Source: an uncultured Roseivirga sp. (GTDB lineage Bacteria; Bacteroidota; Bacteroidia; Cytophagales; Cyclobacteriaceae). From it: 64,000 nt of DNA. The notes beneath the pieces were generated by a model, which saw nothing but the letters and a program-made list of their open reading frames with translations, was not told the origin of the DNA and did no database searches. Position 1 is the first letter of the stretch; every line of letters begins with the position of its first letter. Below, in pieces: positions 45,786 through 55,314 of the stretch. Made by a program: the position numbers and the translations under genes. The stretch lies in assembly GCA_947493005.1 (NCBI GenBank), contig CANLOY010000002.1:310001-374000 (forward strand), in the 5' to 3' direction.

Positions 45786-47129
45786 TTAATCCAAAATCAC
45801 TTCCTCCTCTACAAACTCGAAGCCTAACGTTTCCAGTTCGGCAAGTATAGGATTATAGAATTCAGCCGTAATAGGAATTTGTACTCCTCTGGCTTCAATT
45901 TTTCCTTCCATCAACAGTTTTGTAGCTATCCCTAGTGGTAAACCCACCGTTTTGGACATGGCTGTATCTACAGCGTTTTCTCCCGTTGCCACCATAGCGG
46001 ATCGAATTCTCTTGGTTTGACCACCTTCTATATAATCAAAAAGGTGCCACATCACAATCTGGTCTTTTTGATCAGGGCTGATCGTCCATTTCTTTTTCAG
46101 TATATGCTCCAGCACTTGTGCAGGCGATCCTTTTAGTAGTCCTACAGGCTCCTCATCAAAAAGGCCTAACCATCTCAACTTATGCATTTCCGGACCATCT
46201 ACATCCAAACCTAAATAGTGCGCCAGTTTCAACTCTACAGAATCGTTTGGATTGTAAGAAAGAAAGGAGTTGATGAATTGTCTATGTGTCATTTCAGCCA
46301 CACCATCCATCTGATAAGAATCGTCCGTTGCACCCAGTTGTACAAAAACATCCCAGCCTATACAAAAGCCTGGTCTTCTTAATGTACCTCTATAAAGTGT
46401 TTCAATTCCCTCTAACTCGTATACTTCCATATACATTAAAGAGTCCCTGTTGGCGTAGCCCTCAAAGTACCCATGATTAGGTATATGAATCAATTCAGTT
46501 CTTCTAAACAGTTTGTGGTAAGGAATGTATTTAAAACGCCCCTCCTGCATAAACTTAACTGTCCCCTGTCCTGCCAACACTACATTTCTTGGGTTCCATG
46601 TAAAACCATATTCCCATGGGTTGTCGTCAGAAGCATCCGGTGCTAACAATCCACCAGTAAATGATTCAAAGGCTCTCAACTTAAGGCCTTTCTCAACTCT
46701 TATATGATCAATCACCTTCTTAGCCGACATATGATCAATTCCAGGGTCGAGACCACATTCATTCAAAAAAAGAAGACCTTTCTCTCTGGCCTTATCATCC
46801 AAACCTCTTAATTCATCAGAAACATAAGAAGCTGTCAATAAATGTTTTTCGTGTTTCAAACATGCTTCTGCCACCACAGGGTGAAAATGTGCTGGCAGCA
46901 TAGAAATCACTACATCGTTTTGAGAAATCAACTCTCCTCTTTCGTTTTCCTTATTAATATTGAAGGCCACAGCCTTTCCATTAGCATGACCATTGACTTT
47001 TTCTTCAGCCAATTGAAGAGCATAGTCTGCAACCGTAATTGTCCAGTTTTTTGAAGATGCTTCTTCCAACAAGTAGGAAATCAAAGAAGTAGCCGATCTT
47101 CCGGCTCCCAAAACTAAAATGCGATTCAT
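45786..47129 (-). CDS. Saccharopine dehydrogenase-like protein
   Basis: 447 residues from ATG 47129, which starts the Rossmann motif ILVLGAGRSATSLISYLL directly; 30 further codons upstream look like leader sequence. The saccharopine reductase pattern is clear: TVADY, VVISMLPAHFHPVVAEACL, LTASYVSDELRGLDDKAREKGLLFLNECGLDPGIDHMSA and FTWNPRNVVLAGQGT. The family links to lysine metabolism through saccharopine; some relatives use carboxyspermidine or homospermidine. Which reaction is used here is not settled. It converges with the FISUMP gene. Confidence 0.85.
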   Translation of the reverse strand: MNRILVLGAGRSATSLISYLLEEASSKNWTITVADYALQLAEEKVNGHANGKAVAFNINKENERGELISQNDVVISMLPAHFHPVVAEACLKHEKHLLTASYVSDELRGLDDKAREKGLLFLNECGLDPGIDHMSAKKVIDHIRVEKGLKLRAFESFTGGLLAPDASDDNPWEYGFTWNPRNVVLAGQGTVKFMQEGRFKYIPYHKLFRRTELIHIPNHGYFEGYANRDSLMYMEVYELEGIETLYRGTLRRPGFCIGWDVFVQLGATDDSYQMDGVAEMTHRQFINSFLSYNPNDSVELKLAHYLGLDVDGPEMHKLRWLGLFDEEPVGLLKGSPAQVLEHILKKKWTISPDQKDQIVMWHLFDYIEGGQTKRIRSAMVATGENAVDTAMSKTVGLPLGIATKLLMEGKIEARGVQIPITAEFYNPILAELETLGFEFVEEEVILD

Positions 47130-47256
47130 ATATGAAGTTCGTTTGACCCCGAAATAGGCAAAAAGCATTCTAACTTCAAATAATAACTTGGAAATGATTT
47201 CAGCACAACCTTCTTTCAAAAAGATTCGTATCTTCCTATCCCCTTGAAAGTAACCT

Positions 47257-47742
47257 ATGGCTCAAGAAATTAAGAAAGAAGTTTCTCTTCAAATATTCAA
47301 AGAATCTGAACTCACACCCGAAATCAAACAGTTATTAGAAAAGGCCAGGTATGCTGCTAAGAATGCCCGGGCTCCCTATTCTGACTTTCAGGTGGGGGCA
47401 GCCTTGCTGCTATCAGATGGCAGCATTGTTTTAGGTAATAATCAGGAAAACGCTGCTTATCCGGCAGGTCTATGTGCGGAAAGAGTTGCGTTTTTTGCTG
47501 CCAAAGCGAACAACCCAACTGCATCAATTTTGAAAGCAGTAGTAGTTGCACTCAAAATGAAATCAAGCCCAAACAGTATTCCAGCACCTTGTGGTAATTG
47601 CAGACAAGTAATGAGTGAATATGAACACGCTCAGCCAGAAAATATTGAGCTTTATTTAGCAGGTGGTGAAGGAGATATTTTAATGTCCAAATCAATAGGC
47701 AATCTGCTACCTTTCGAATTCTCTTCTGATCAGTTAGTATAA
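47257..47742 (+). CDS. cdd: Cytidine deaminase
   Basis: 161-residue zinc enzyme converting cytidine and deoxycytidine to uridine forms. The zinc and proton-shuttle motifs are CAE (73-75, in GLCAERVAFFAA) and PCGNCRQVM (111-119) with C112 and C115. It is divergent from the saccharopine gene and ends one base before the esterase gene. With surE and the phosphorylase it covers nucleotide salvage. An N-terminal extension of about 25 residues precedes the core. Confidence 0.94.
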   Translation: MAQEIKKEVSLQIFKESELTPEIKQLLEKARYAAKNARAPYSDFQVGAALLLSDGSIVLGNNQENAAYPAGLCAERVAFFAAKANNPTASILKAVVVALKMKSSPNSIPAPCGNCRQVMSEYEHAQPENIELYLAGGEGDILMSKSIGNLLPFEFSSDQLV

Positions 47743-48375
47743 ATGGAGAAAAGAATCTCTTTTGAGTTCAATGCCCGCTATGAAATTTTGGGAAATCCAG
47801 GTCCGGATATTGAAAGACTCTGGTTCGTATGTCATGGACATGGTCAGTTAGCTAAATACTTTATTAAAAAGTTTGAAGTACTCAATAATGGCAAAACAAT
47901 TATTGTAGCACCAGAAGGTTTGTTCAGGTATTACCTCCAGGGTTTTACTGGAAGGGTTGGTGCTACATGGATGACTAAAGAAGACCGTATCAGTGATATT
48001 AATAATTATCTACAGTACCTGACAGCCGTTTTTGAAAGTATAAAGCTTCAGCTAAATAAAAATGTTAGCGTCACTTTATTAGGTTTTTCGCAAGGGGCAG
48101 CTACTATCTCAAGATTTGCTACTCAGACCAGTGTATCATTTGATAAACTTATACTTTGGGCTGGAATTTTTCCTCCAGACTTGCCTCCCTTAGAAAGTCA
48201 CAGACGGTTGTCAGATAAGGAATGTACGTTAGTCTATGGCTTAAAAGACCCTTATTTAACCGATACCAGAATAAAGGAGCAAGAAGGCATAGCCAGTCAA
48301 CTTAAGATTACTCCTAAAGTAATTACCTTTGATGGCGAGCATGAACTGAATGAAAAAGTGATTTTGGAATTGTAA
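47743..48375 (+). CDS. Alpha/beta hydrolase, carboxylesterase/phospholipase type
   Basis: 210 residues. Catalytic triad: S116 in GFSQG (114-118), D169 in GLKDP, H200 in DGEHELNE. The start WFVCHGHGQLAKYF carries the oxyanion-hole HG. The size and order match the short phospholipase/carboxylesterase group (like YpfH or Est), which splits small esters. ATG follows the cdd TAA at once, so the two are co-transcribed. Natural substrate unknown. Confidence 0.82.
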   Translation: MEKRISFEFNARYEILGNPGPDIERLWFVCHGHGQLAKYFIKKFEVLNNGKTIIVAPEGLFRYYLQGFTGRVGATWMTKEDRISDINNYLQYLTAVFESIKLQLNKNVSVTLLGFSQGAATISRFATQTSVSFDKLILWAGIFPPDLPPLESHRRLSDKECTLVYGLKDPYLTDTRIKEQEGIASQLKITPKVITFDGEHELNEKVILEL

Positions 48376-48471
48376 GGTTCTATGGGCAAGAGTTAAGGTT
48401 TAAGATATTAGGAGCTAAGATTACCAGCTTTTGGCTTCTATTTTCCCTCCTTATATAATCTTTCTTACAAG

Positions 48472-48502
48472 ATTGATTTTCAATAAGTAATTCATATCTT
48501 TG
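48472..48502 (+). promoter_or_regulatory. Promoter of the rpsF-rpsR-rplI operon
   Basis: ATTG at 48472-48475 and TATCTTTG at 48495-48502, spaced by 19 bases, match the Bacteroidota -33/-7 pattern well. The rpsF ATG is at 48529. This is one of the two best promoters in the window. Confidence 0.75.
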
Positions 48503-48528
48503 CAGCCCGAAAAACAAATACATTTATA

Positions 48529-48891
48529 ATGTTAAACAATTACGAGACAGTATTCATTTTAAATCCCGTTTTGTCTGAAGATCAGATGAAGGATGCTGTC
48601 GGCAATTACGAGCAACTCCTAAAAAGCAATGGAGCCGAGATCATAAACGTGGAAAAGTGGGGACTTAAGAAATTGGCTTATCCAATTCAGCACAAGTCTA
48701 CAGGTTTCTACAATTTGGTTGAGTTCAAAGCCGACCCAAAAGCTATCGCAGCTCTTGAAATCGAATTCAAAAGAGATGAAAGAATCATGCGATTTCTTAC
48801 AGTGTCTTTAGACAAGCACGCTGTAGAGTACAACAACAAAAGAAGAAGCGGAGCTTTTAACAAGAAAAAGAAAGAGGAGGCAGCAGCATGA
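48529..48891 (+). CDS. rpsF: 30S ribosomal protein S6
   Basis: 120-residue S6, which pairs with S18 on the small subunit platform. The start [17 protein letters not shown] and the body [22 protein letters not shown] are diagnostic. The C-terminal extension ([18 protein letters not shown]) is lysine-rich. The stop overlaps rpsR by 4 bases (ATGA). As usual in Bacteroidota, no ssb gene lies between rpsF and rpsR. Confidence 0.97.
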   Translation: MLNNYETVFILNPVLSEDQMKDAVGNYEQLLKSNGAEIINVEKWGLKKLAYPIQHKSTGFYNLVEFKADPKAIAALEIEFKRDERIMRFLTVSLDKHAVEYNNKRRSGAFNKKKKEEAAA

Positions 48892-49139
48892 CTTTAGTTA
48901 ATGAACCAATCAACAGAGAGCAGCAAAGAAAAAAATATTGCCGCTTTAAGAAAAACGGAATCAAATACGTTGACTACAAGAATCCTGATTTCTTGATGGC
49001 TTTCGTAAATGAGCAAGGTAAGATTCTTCCTAGAAGACTAACCGGAACTAGTTTGAAGTACCAAAAGAAAGTTACCCAGGCTGTTAAGAGAGCAAGACAC
49101 CTTGCTTTGATGCCTTACGTAGCTGATGGATTGAAGTAA
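48888..49139 (+). CDS. rpsR: 30S ribosomal protein S18
   Basis: 83-residue S18. Diagnostic residues are [40 protein letters not shown] and [14 protein letters not shown]. No zinc cysteines are needed (the C- form). It is translationally coupled to rpsF and precedes rplI by 19 bases. Confidence 0.97.
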   Translation: MTLVNEPINREQQRKKYCRFKKNGIKYVDYKNPDFLMAFVNEQGKILPRRLTGTSLKYQKKVTQAVKRARHLALMPYVADGLK

Positions 49140-49158
49140 ACCCTAAACTGAGATAAAG

Positions 49159-49602
49159 ATGGAAGTTATATTAAAGACTGATATTAAGGGTTTGGGCTAC
49201 AAAAATGACACAGTTAGTGTTAAGCCTGGTTACGGTAGAAACTACCTTATCCCTCAGGGTTTTGCCATTTTGGCAAGTCACTCTAATAAGAAGATGATCG
49301 CTGAGAACATCAGACAGGCGGCTCACAAAGCAGAGAAAGTTAAAGCAGATGCTCAATCATTGGCGGATGCAATTGGAGATATAGTTTTAGAAATTAAAGC
49401 TAAAGCTGGTGATAGTGGTAAAATATTTGGTGCTGTTACTACCCTTCAGATTTCGGATGCATTGAAAGCTAAAGGTTTCGATGTTGACAGAAAGAAAATC
49501 TCTTTCAAAGGTGAAGTGAAAATGATCGGTGACTATGAATTAGAAATCGACCTTCACAAAGAGGTTAAGAAAGAATTGAAATTCAGCGTAGTAGCTGAGT
49601 AA
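49159..49602 (+). CDS. rplI: 50S ribosomal protein L9
   Basis: 147-residue L9 of the large subunit. The N-domain reads MEVILKTDIKGLGYKNDTVSVKPGYGRNYLIPQG (family motif GLGxxG.V..V..GY.RN.L.P.G), followed by the connecting helix and the C-domain with SGKIFGAVTTLQISDALK. A strong terminator follows. Confidence 0.97.
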   Translation: MEVILKTDIKGLGYKNDTVSVKPGYGRNYLIPQGFAILASHSNKKMIAENIRQAAHKAEKVKADAQSLADAIGDIVLEIKAKAGDSGKIFGAVTTLQISDALKAKGFDVDRKKISFKGEVKMIGDYELEIDLHKEVKKELKFSVVAE

Positions 49603-49620
49603 GAAATCATAATTACATAG

Positions 49621-49654
49621 AAAGCCTGTTCATGCAAATGGACAGGCTTTTTTT
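49621..49654 (+). terminator. Strong terminator of the ribosomal protein operon
   Basis: A 13-bp stem: AAAGCCTGTTCAT (49621-49633) with ATGGACAGGCTTT (49638-49650), one G-U pair, loop GCAA, then a T-run. It lies 18 bases after the rplI stop. Confidence 0.9.
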
Positions 49655-49701
49655 ATGTTCAAAGTAATTCACACATCGCTTATAGAGCCGAAAAGATGAA
49701 C

Positions 49702-49709
49702 TATCTTTG
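49702..49709 (+). promoter_or_regulatory. TATCTTTG box just upstream of the GSCFA gene
   Basis: TATCTTTG is a perfect -7 match but ends only three bases before the ATG at 49713. If used, transcription would begin at or inside the start codon, giving a leaderless mRNA. No -33 TTG is seen, so it may be a chance match. Confidence 0.3.
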
Positions 49710-49712
49710 ATT

Positions 49713-50693
49713 ATGTTCAGAACTCCAATTGAAGACATAGGAAGCACTTTCCAAATCACACACACAGACAAATTGATTACACTGGGCTCTTGTTTTGCTG
49801 AAGAAATCGGGTCAAGATTACTTTCGAGTAAATTCAATATAGAAGCCAACCCTTTCGGCACCATATTCAACCCCCTTTCAGTATTTGAACTGATAGAATT
49901 ATCTCTGGAACCTTCATTAGCCATTGAAGCTGGAATGATAGAAAGAGATGGCATGCATTATAACCTGAAGTTCCATTCCTCATTCAGGAACTCCAGTAAA
50001 GAAGGACTTTTGGAAATCATCAACAAGAAACTAGAAGAAGTCAAATCACATCTGGCGCAAGCTAAGGTTCTCTTTATCACTTTTGGCACTGCCTGGATTT
50101 ACGAAACCAAAGCTCACGAAATGCTGGTAGCAAATTGCCATAAACTTCCTCAAAAACAGTTTAATAAACGGCTTCTTAATGTTGATGAAATTGTTTCAGC
50201 TTTCTTTTCACTGAAGGAAATGATTCAACCGATAAACCCAAACCTACAGATCGTGTTAACTGTTAGTCCAGTAAGGCATACCAAAGAAACACTAACCCTG
50301 AATTCAGCCAGTAAATCTGCGTTACGATTGGCATGTCACTACTTGGCTGATATGTCAGAGGATGTTCACTATTTCCCTTCCTATGAAATTATGATGGATG
50401 ACCTGCGTGATTATCGTTTCTATGAAAAGGACATGATTCACCCCAACGAACAAGCGATAGATTATATTTGGGATGTTTTCTCCAAGGCATTCTTTTCAAA
50501 ATCTACAAAACAGGTTATAACTGAATGGGAAAAGGTAAGACAATCATTAAATCACCGACCATTTAACCCAAACAATAAGAGGCATCAGGTATTCCTGAAT
50601 AAAACGCTAACCAGATTGCAAAGCCTGAAAGGCAGACTCAATATCGAAGAAGAAATCAAGAAAGTTCAATCGCAGTTAAAGAAGCATGGCTGA
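49713..50693 (+). CDS. GSCFA domain protein
   Basis: 326 residues from ATG 49713; a TTG two codons upstream is less likely. The family motif [13 protein letters not shown] and the later [11 protein letters not shown] and [11 protein letters not shown] mark the GSCFA group (SGNH-hydrolase-like fold), common in Bacteroidota. The catalytic block would be the Ser of GSCFA with the D/H of [14 protein letters not shown]. The substrate is unknown; SGNH proteins often act on ester bonds of surface glycans. It overlaps the YyaL gene by 8 bases. Confidence 0.85.
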   Translation: MFRTPIEDIGSTFQITHTDKLITLGSCFAEEIGSRLLSSKFNIEANPFGTIFNPLSVFELIELSLEPSLAIEAGMIERDGMHYNLKFHSSFRNSSKEGLLEIINKKLEEVKSHLAQAKVLFITFGTAWIYETKAHEMLVANCHKLPQKQFNKRLLNVDEIVSAFFSLKEMIQPINPNLQIVLTVSPVRHTKETLTLNSASKSALRLACHYLADMSEDVHYFPSYEIMMDDLRDYRFYEKDMIHPNEQAIDYIWDVFSKAFFSKSTKQVITEWEKVRQSLNHRPFNPNNKRHQVFLNKTLTRLQSLKGRLNIEEEIKKVQSQLKKHG

Positions 50694-52719
50694 TAATCAA
50701 TTCACTAACAGGCTCATAAAGGCCTCCTCTCCTTACCTATTACAACATGCTCACAATCCAGTTGATTGGTTCCCCTGGGGAGAAGAAGCGTTAAATAAAG
50801 CAAAGGAAGAAAACAAACCGATCATTGTCAGTATTGGCTATTCAGCATGTCATTGGTGTCATGTCATGGAACGTGAGAGTTTTGAAGATTCTGACATTGC
50901 CCAAATCATGAATACTCACTTTGTCTGTATTAAAGTAGACAGAGAAGAGCGACCTGATGTTGATCAGGTTTATATGGATGCGGTACATGCCATGGGACTA
51001 CAAGGGGGCTGGCCGTTAAACGTATTCCTGCTACCAGATCAAAGACCATTCTATGGAGGTACTTACTTTCCTCAAAAAGGATGGGCCCAGCTATGTAACC
51101 AGATTGGAAGAGTTTTCAAGGAGCAAAGACATCAACTGGAAAAATCGGCTGAAGGCTTCATGCAAAGCCTTGGTAAAAGTGAAGTAGAAAAGTATGGTTT
51201 GATTTCAACAAACAATACTTTCACAAAAGAGGCGCTTCATGAGATGGCTATAAAACTGGCCGAAAACTTCGACTTGAAAAAAGGTGGTAATAATCGTGCC
51301 CCAAAATTTCCGATGCCTGTTACCTATCAATTTCTATTACGCGAAGGAACAATCAATAATAACCAGGAAGCATTAGATCATGTAGAACGTACACTTAGCC
51401 ATATGGCATGGGGTGGTTTATACGATCAAGTTGGAGGAGGCTTTACAAGGTATTCGACTGACATGGATTGGTTTGTCCCACACTTTGAAAAAATGCTCTA
51501 TGACAATGGTCAACTTGTGAGTCTCTATTCAGAGGCCTATCAAGCTACTAAAAACCCACTTTACAAACAGGTGGTATTTCAAACAATAGACTGGTTGGAA
51601 AGAGAAATGACCAGCCCGGAAAATGGATTCTATTCTGCCCTTGATGCAGATAGCGAAGGCGAAGAAGGCAAATTCTATCTTTGGAAAACTCAAGAGTTTG
51701 AATCCATTCTTGGACCCGATGCCGAACTACTCATTGATTATTATAATATCACTTCAGGTAACTGGGAACCTGAAAAAAACATTCCTTTCAGAAATGAAAG
51801 AAATGAAGATTTTGCCCGGAAACATAACCTTGATTTTGAAGAGCTAGAAGACGTTATCACCTCAGCCAACTATGCCTTACTCCAGGAAAGGGCAAAACGA
51901 GTAAGGCCAGGACTTGATGATAAAATACTCAGTGGCTGGAATGGGCTCATGCTCAAAGGACTTTGTGATGCATATGCCGTTTTTGGAGAAAAGCAGTTTT
52001 TGAATATGGCAATCAAAAATGCCAACTTTCTACTGAACAGTATGCTTTCAAAGGGACGGTTGAAAAGAACCTACAAAGACGGTGAAGCTTCAATAGATGC
52101 TTACCTAGAGGATTATGCAGCATTGATACAGGGGTTAATTGCTCTGTATCAAGTAACATTTAACGAAGAATGGCTAAGTCAAGCAACAGCATTAACAGAA
52201 ACGACAATTGAAGCATTTTTCGATCCTGACGAAGAGCTGTTCTTTTTTACATCGAATACTTCAGAACAGCTGATTGCCAGAAAAAAAGAAATCTTCGATA
52301 ATGTAATTCCATCTTCCAATGCTATGATGGGGCACAATCTTTATTTGCTTGGTTTACTCACAGATACACAAAGCTACATTGACAAATCCTTATCAATGAT
52401 CAGGCGAGTTGACAGAATCGTCAATATGGCTCCACAGGATTTAGCTCACTGGGCTTCGCTTTATAGCTTAATGACCTACCCTACAGCAGAAATAGTAGTT
52501 GTGAGTAGCAACCCTGTCAAAGACATACATGTCTTAAATCAGCATTTTATTCCAAATAAGGTTGTTGCAGGAAAAACTACAGGAAAAGTATCTGATTTAG
52601 CCCTTCTAAAAGGCAGAGAACTGGTTAATGATAAAAGCACTTTCTACTTATGTTATAATAAAGCCTGTCAGTTGCCTGTTAACTCGGTTGAAAAATTATT
52701 AGGTCAATTAACAAACTGA
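50686..52719 (+). CDS. YyaL/DUF255-type thioredoxin-fold protein
   Basis: 677 residues. The N-terminal thioredoxin-like domain has the CxxC motif [10 protein letters not shown] (C55, C58) in the family setting [29 protein letters not shown]. The C-terminal half is an alpha/alpha toroid with [25 protein letters not shown] and [17 protein letters not shown], as in YyaL and human SPATA20. The biochemical role is not settled; the CHWC motif suggests thiol or redox chemistry. It is coupled to the GSCFA gene by overlap. Confidence 0.9.
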   Translation: MADNQFTNRLIKASSPYLLQHAHNPVDWFPWGEEALNKAKEENKPIIVSIGYSACHWCHVMERESFEDSDIAQIMNTHFVCIKVDREERPDVDQVYMDAVHAMGLQGGWPLNVFLLPDQRPFYGGTYFPQKGWAQLCNQIGRVFKEQRHQLEKSAEGFMQSLGKSEVEKYGLISTNNTFTKEALHEMAIKLAENFDLKKGGNNRAPKFPMPVTYQFLLREGTINNNQEALDHVERTLSHMAWGGLYDQVGGGFTRYSTDMDWFVPHFEKMLYDNGQLVSLYSEAYQATKNPLYKQVVFQTIDWLEREMTSPENGFYSALDADSEGEEGKFYLWKTQEFESILGPDAELLIDYYNITSGNWEPEKNIPFRNERNEDFARKHNLDFEELEDVITSANYALLQERAKRVRPGLDDKILSGWNGLMLKGLCDAYAVFGEKQFLNMAIKNANFLLNSMLSKGRLKRTYKDGEASIDAYLEDYAALIQGLIALYQVTFNEEWLSQATALTETTIEAFFDPDEELFFFTSNTSEQLIARKKEIFDNVIPSSNAMMGHNLYLLGLLTDTQSYIDKSLSMIRRVDRIVNMAPQDLAHWASLYSLMTYPTAEIVVVSSNPVKDIHVLNQHFIPNKVVAGKTTGKVSDLALLKGRELVNDKSTFYLCYNKACQLPVNSVEKLLGQLTN

Positions 52720-52797
52720 TAATGCTTTATCGTTCAAAAACTTGTTTTTATGCTTAGATTCAAAACCTTAAGCAGAACAATCTGATAAGGGATATAT

Positions 52798-55314
52798 TTG
52801 AGTGAGCTACAACTAAATATTGATGCGCCAGATGGGGACGAAATTTATTTTGCTGATATAGCGCTTCCCCTACCTATTCCTCAGCTGTTTACATATAGAA
52901 TTCCTGGTGAGTTTCTTGAACTTTTGCAGCCCGGTATCAGGGTAATAGTTCAATTTGGCAGACAGAAGGTAGTAACCGGAGTTGTAGACAACATACACCA
53001 AAAAGCACCTGAAGTATATACTGCTAAACCGATTCTGGACGTAATGGACGCCAGTCCTATCATTACACCTCAACAAACTGAGTTAATGAAATGGATATCA
53101 TCTTACTATATGAGTACACTTGGTGAGGTATTGAATGCAGCCCTACCCTCAGGTTTAAAACTCAGTAGTGAGTCCCGAATTCAGTTGCATCCGGATAAGG
53201 ACTGGAACGATACTGAGTACCCCCTAGATGATAGGGAGTTAATTCTTCTTAATGCGCTCGAAAATAATGATTCGCTAACCTATCGCGAATCGGCAGACTC
53301 GTTGGGGTTAAAGAGTGCATATAAATACATCAAATCTTTGGTTCAAAAAGAACTCATCATAATTTATGAAGAGGTCAAAGAGAGATACAAACCTAAGAAA
53401 GTAAAAAGGGTCAGGCTGAACCCGGATTTTCTTGAATCAGAAGAACATATTCAGGCGCTTTTCCAAAGTCTTGAAAAGAAACCCAAACAAACTGACCTCT
53501 TATTAAAATACCTTCAAGAGATACCTGTATATCAAGAACCTGAAAAGAATGAGCAGGGTATTGACAAATCGGTGTTTACTCAAAGTGGTTTGTCCAGTTC
53601 TTCCCTCAACACACTTATAAAAAATCAGATATTCGAAGCCTTCGAGGTCGTTGTATCTCGTTTTGGAGAATCGGAATCCAAAGTATTAAAAGAAATTGAG
53701 TTAACTGAAACCCAGAAAAGTGCTCGAAATGAGATTCTGGAGCATTTTCAAACTAAACCGACAGCCCTTCTACACGGAATAACCGGAAGTGGTAAAACAG
53801 AGGTCTACATTGATTTAATAAAAAATGCACTCGAGGCAGGAAACCAAGTCCTTTATCTGCTCCCTGAGATTGCTCTTACTGCTCAAATCGTTAATAGACT
53901 GAGCGCAGTTTTCGGAGATAGAATGGGAGTTTATCATTCTAAATTCTCAGACAACGAAAGAGTGGAAGTTTGGCATGGTTTGCTTGATGGTCGTTTTGAC
54001 TTTATCGTTGGAGTAAGAAGCGCTGTATTCCTCCCATTTAGACAACTCGGGCTAATTATTGTAGACGAGAGTCATGAAAGTTCCTATAAACAGTTTGACC
54101 CTGCACCAAGATATCATGCACGTGATGTTGCCATCTACCTGGCACACATACATCATGGAAAAACCTTGCTTGGTTCAGCCACACCTTCTTTAGAATCTTA
54201 CACCAACGCTTTACAAGGAAAGTTTGGCTTAGTGGAATTAAATCAACGCTTTCATCAGGCCGAATTACCTGAAATACAAATCGCAGATATCCGATCTGAA
54301 AAGAAAAAGAAAACAGCTATTGGTGAATTTACTTCTGTATTGATTGAAGCCTTAAAAAGCACCATTGAAAAAGGTGAACAGGCCATTATTTTTCAGAACC
54401 GAAGAGGGTATTCAAATTATCTCACATGTGAAGACTGTGGCTACATTCCCGATTGTCCAAGGTGTGCAGTTAGCCTGACATATCATCAATACAAGAATCA
54501 ACTCAACTGTCACTACTGTGGGCATAAACAGGCAGTTCCATTAGTCTGTCCAGCTTGTGGGGGCACCAGAATACATACAGTAGGAATAGGTACCGAGAAG
54601 ATTGAGGAAGAACTAAAGCTCATTTTGCCCGAAGCCAGAATACAAAGAATGGACCTTGAAACCACAAGGGCCAAATATGCTTACCAAAACATTATTCATG
54701 ATTTCGAGAAAGGAAATATTGACATTCTGGTAGGCACTCAAATGGTTAGCAAAGGTCTGGATTTTGATAGGGTCAGTCTTGTTGGAGTGTTTGATGTAGA
54801 TAGAATGATACATTTCCCAGACTTTCGCTCTATTGAGAGAACTTTCCAGTTAGTCACTCAGGTTAGTGGTCGTGCTGGAAGAAGAGATATAAAAGGAAAG
54901 GTTATTATTCAAACCAGAGATGTAGATCAGGGTATTTTGAAACTCATTCAGCAACACCAGTTCCTAAGGTTCTACCAAGGTGAAATGTTCGAACGAGAGC
55001 AGTACAATTATCCTCCATATACAAGAATGATACATATTCTTTTGCGGAGTAAAGACAAAAAGTTAACAAGCGAAACTGCTGGATATCTAGCTAACATTCT
55101 TAAAGAGGATTTGGGTCAGAAAAGAGTTCTTGGGCCTCAGGAACCTTTGATTAATAAGATCAGAGACAAATACCTAATGGATGTCTATCTAAAAATAGAA
55201 CGTAAATATAAGATTGAGGCCGTTAAAGACATCATTAAATCTGCCCAACTAGAGCTTCTTAAAAAGAAGGAGTTCAGTACGGTAGAGCTTGTATTGAATA
55301 TCGATCCTTATTGA
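52798..55314 (+). CDS. priA: Primosomal protein N' (replication restart helicase PriA)
   Basis: 838-residue DExH helicase that restarts stalled forks. An N-terminal 3'-DNA-binding domain (FADIALPLPIPQLFTY) leads to a helicase core with Walker A GITGSGKTE (327-335) and DESH in IIVDESHESSYK. Eight zinc cysteines (C544, C547, C553, C556, C571, C574, C584, C587) lie between the helicase motifs, as in all PriA. The TTG start at 52798 is part of a TATATTTG string resembling a -7 box, so either the start or the box is fortuitous. The C-terminus is complete. Its last 7 bases overlap the convergent antiporter gene. Confidence 0.94.
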   Translation: MSELQLNIDAPDGDEIYFADIALPLPIPQLFTYRIPGEFLELLQPGIRVIVQFGRQKVVTGVVDNIHQKAPEVYTAKPILDVMDASPIITPQQTELMKWISSYYMSTLGEVLNAALPSGLKLSSESRIQLHPDKDWNDTEYPLDDRELILLNALENNDSLTYRESADSLGLKSAYKYIKSLVQKELIIIYEEVKERYKPKKVKRVRLNPDFLESEEHIQALFQSLEKKPKQTDLLLKYLQEIPVYQEPEKNEQGIDKSVFTQSGLSSSSLNTLIKNQIFEAFEVVVSRFGESESKVLKEIELTETQKSARNEILEHFQTKPTALLHGITGSGKTEVYIDLIKNALEAGNQVLYLLPEIALTAQIVNRLSAVFGDRMGVYHSKFSDNERVEVWHGLLDGRFDFIVGVRSAVFLPFRQLGLIIVDESHESSYKQFDPAPRYHARDVAIYLAHIHHGKTLLGSATPSLESYTNALQGKFGLVELNQRFHQAELPEIQIADIRSEKKKKTAIGEFTSVLIEALKSTIEKGEQAIIFQNRRGYSNYLTCEDCGYIPDCPRCAVSLTYHQYKNQLNCHYCGHKQAVPLVCPACGGTRIHTVGIGTEKIEEELKLILPEARIQRMDLETTRAKYAYQNIIHDFEKGNIDILVGTQMVSKGLDFDRVSLVGVFDVDRMIHFPDFRSIERTFQLVTQVSGRAGRRDIKGKVIIQTRDVDQGILKLIQQHQFLRFYQGEMFEREQYNYPPYTRMIHILLRSKDKKLTSETAGYLANILKEDLGQKRVLGPQEPLINKIRDKYLMDVYLKIERKYKIEAVKDIIKSAQLELLKKKEFSTVELVLNIDPY

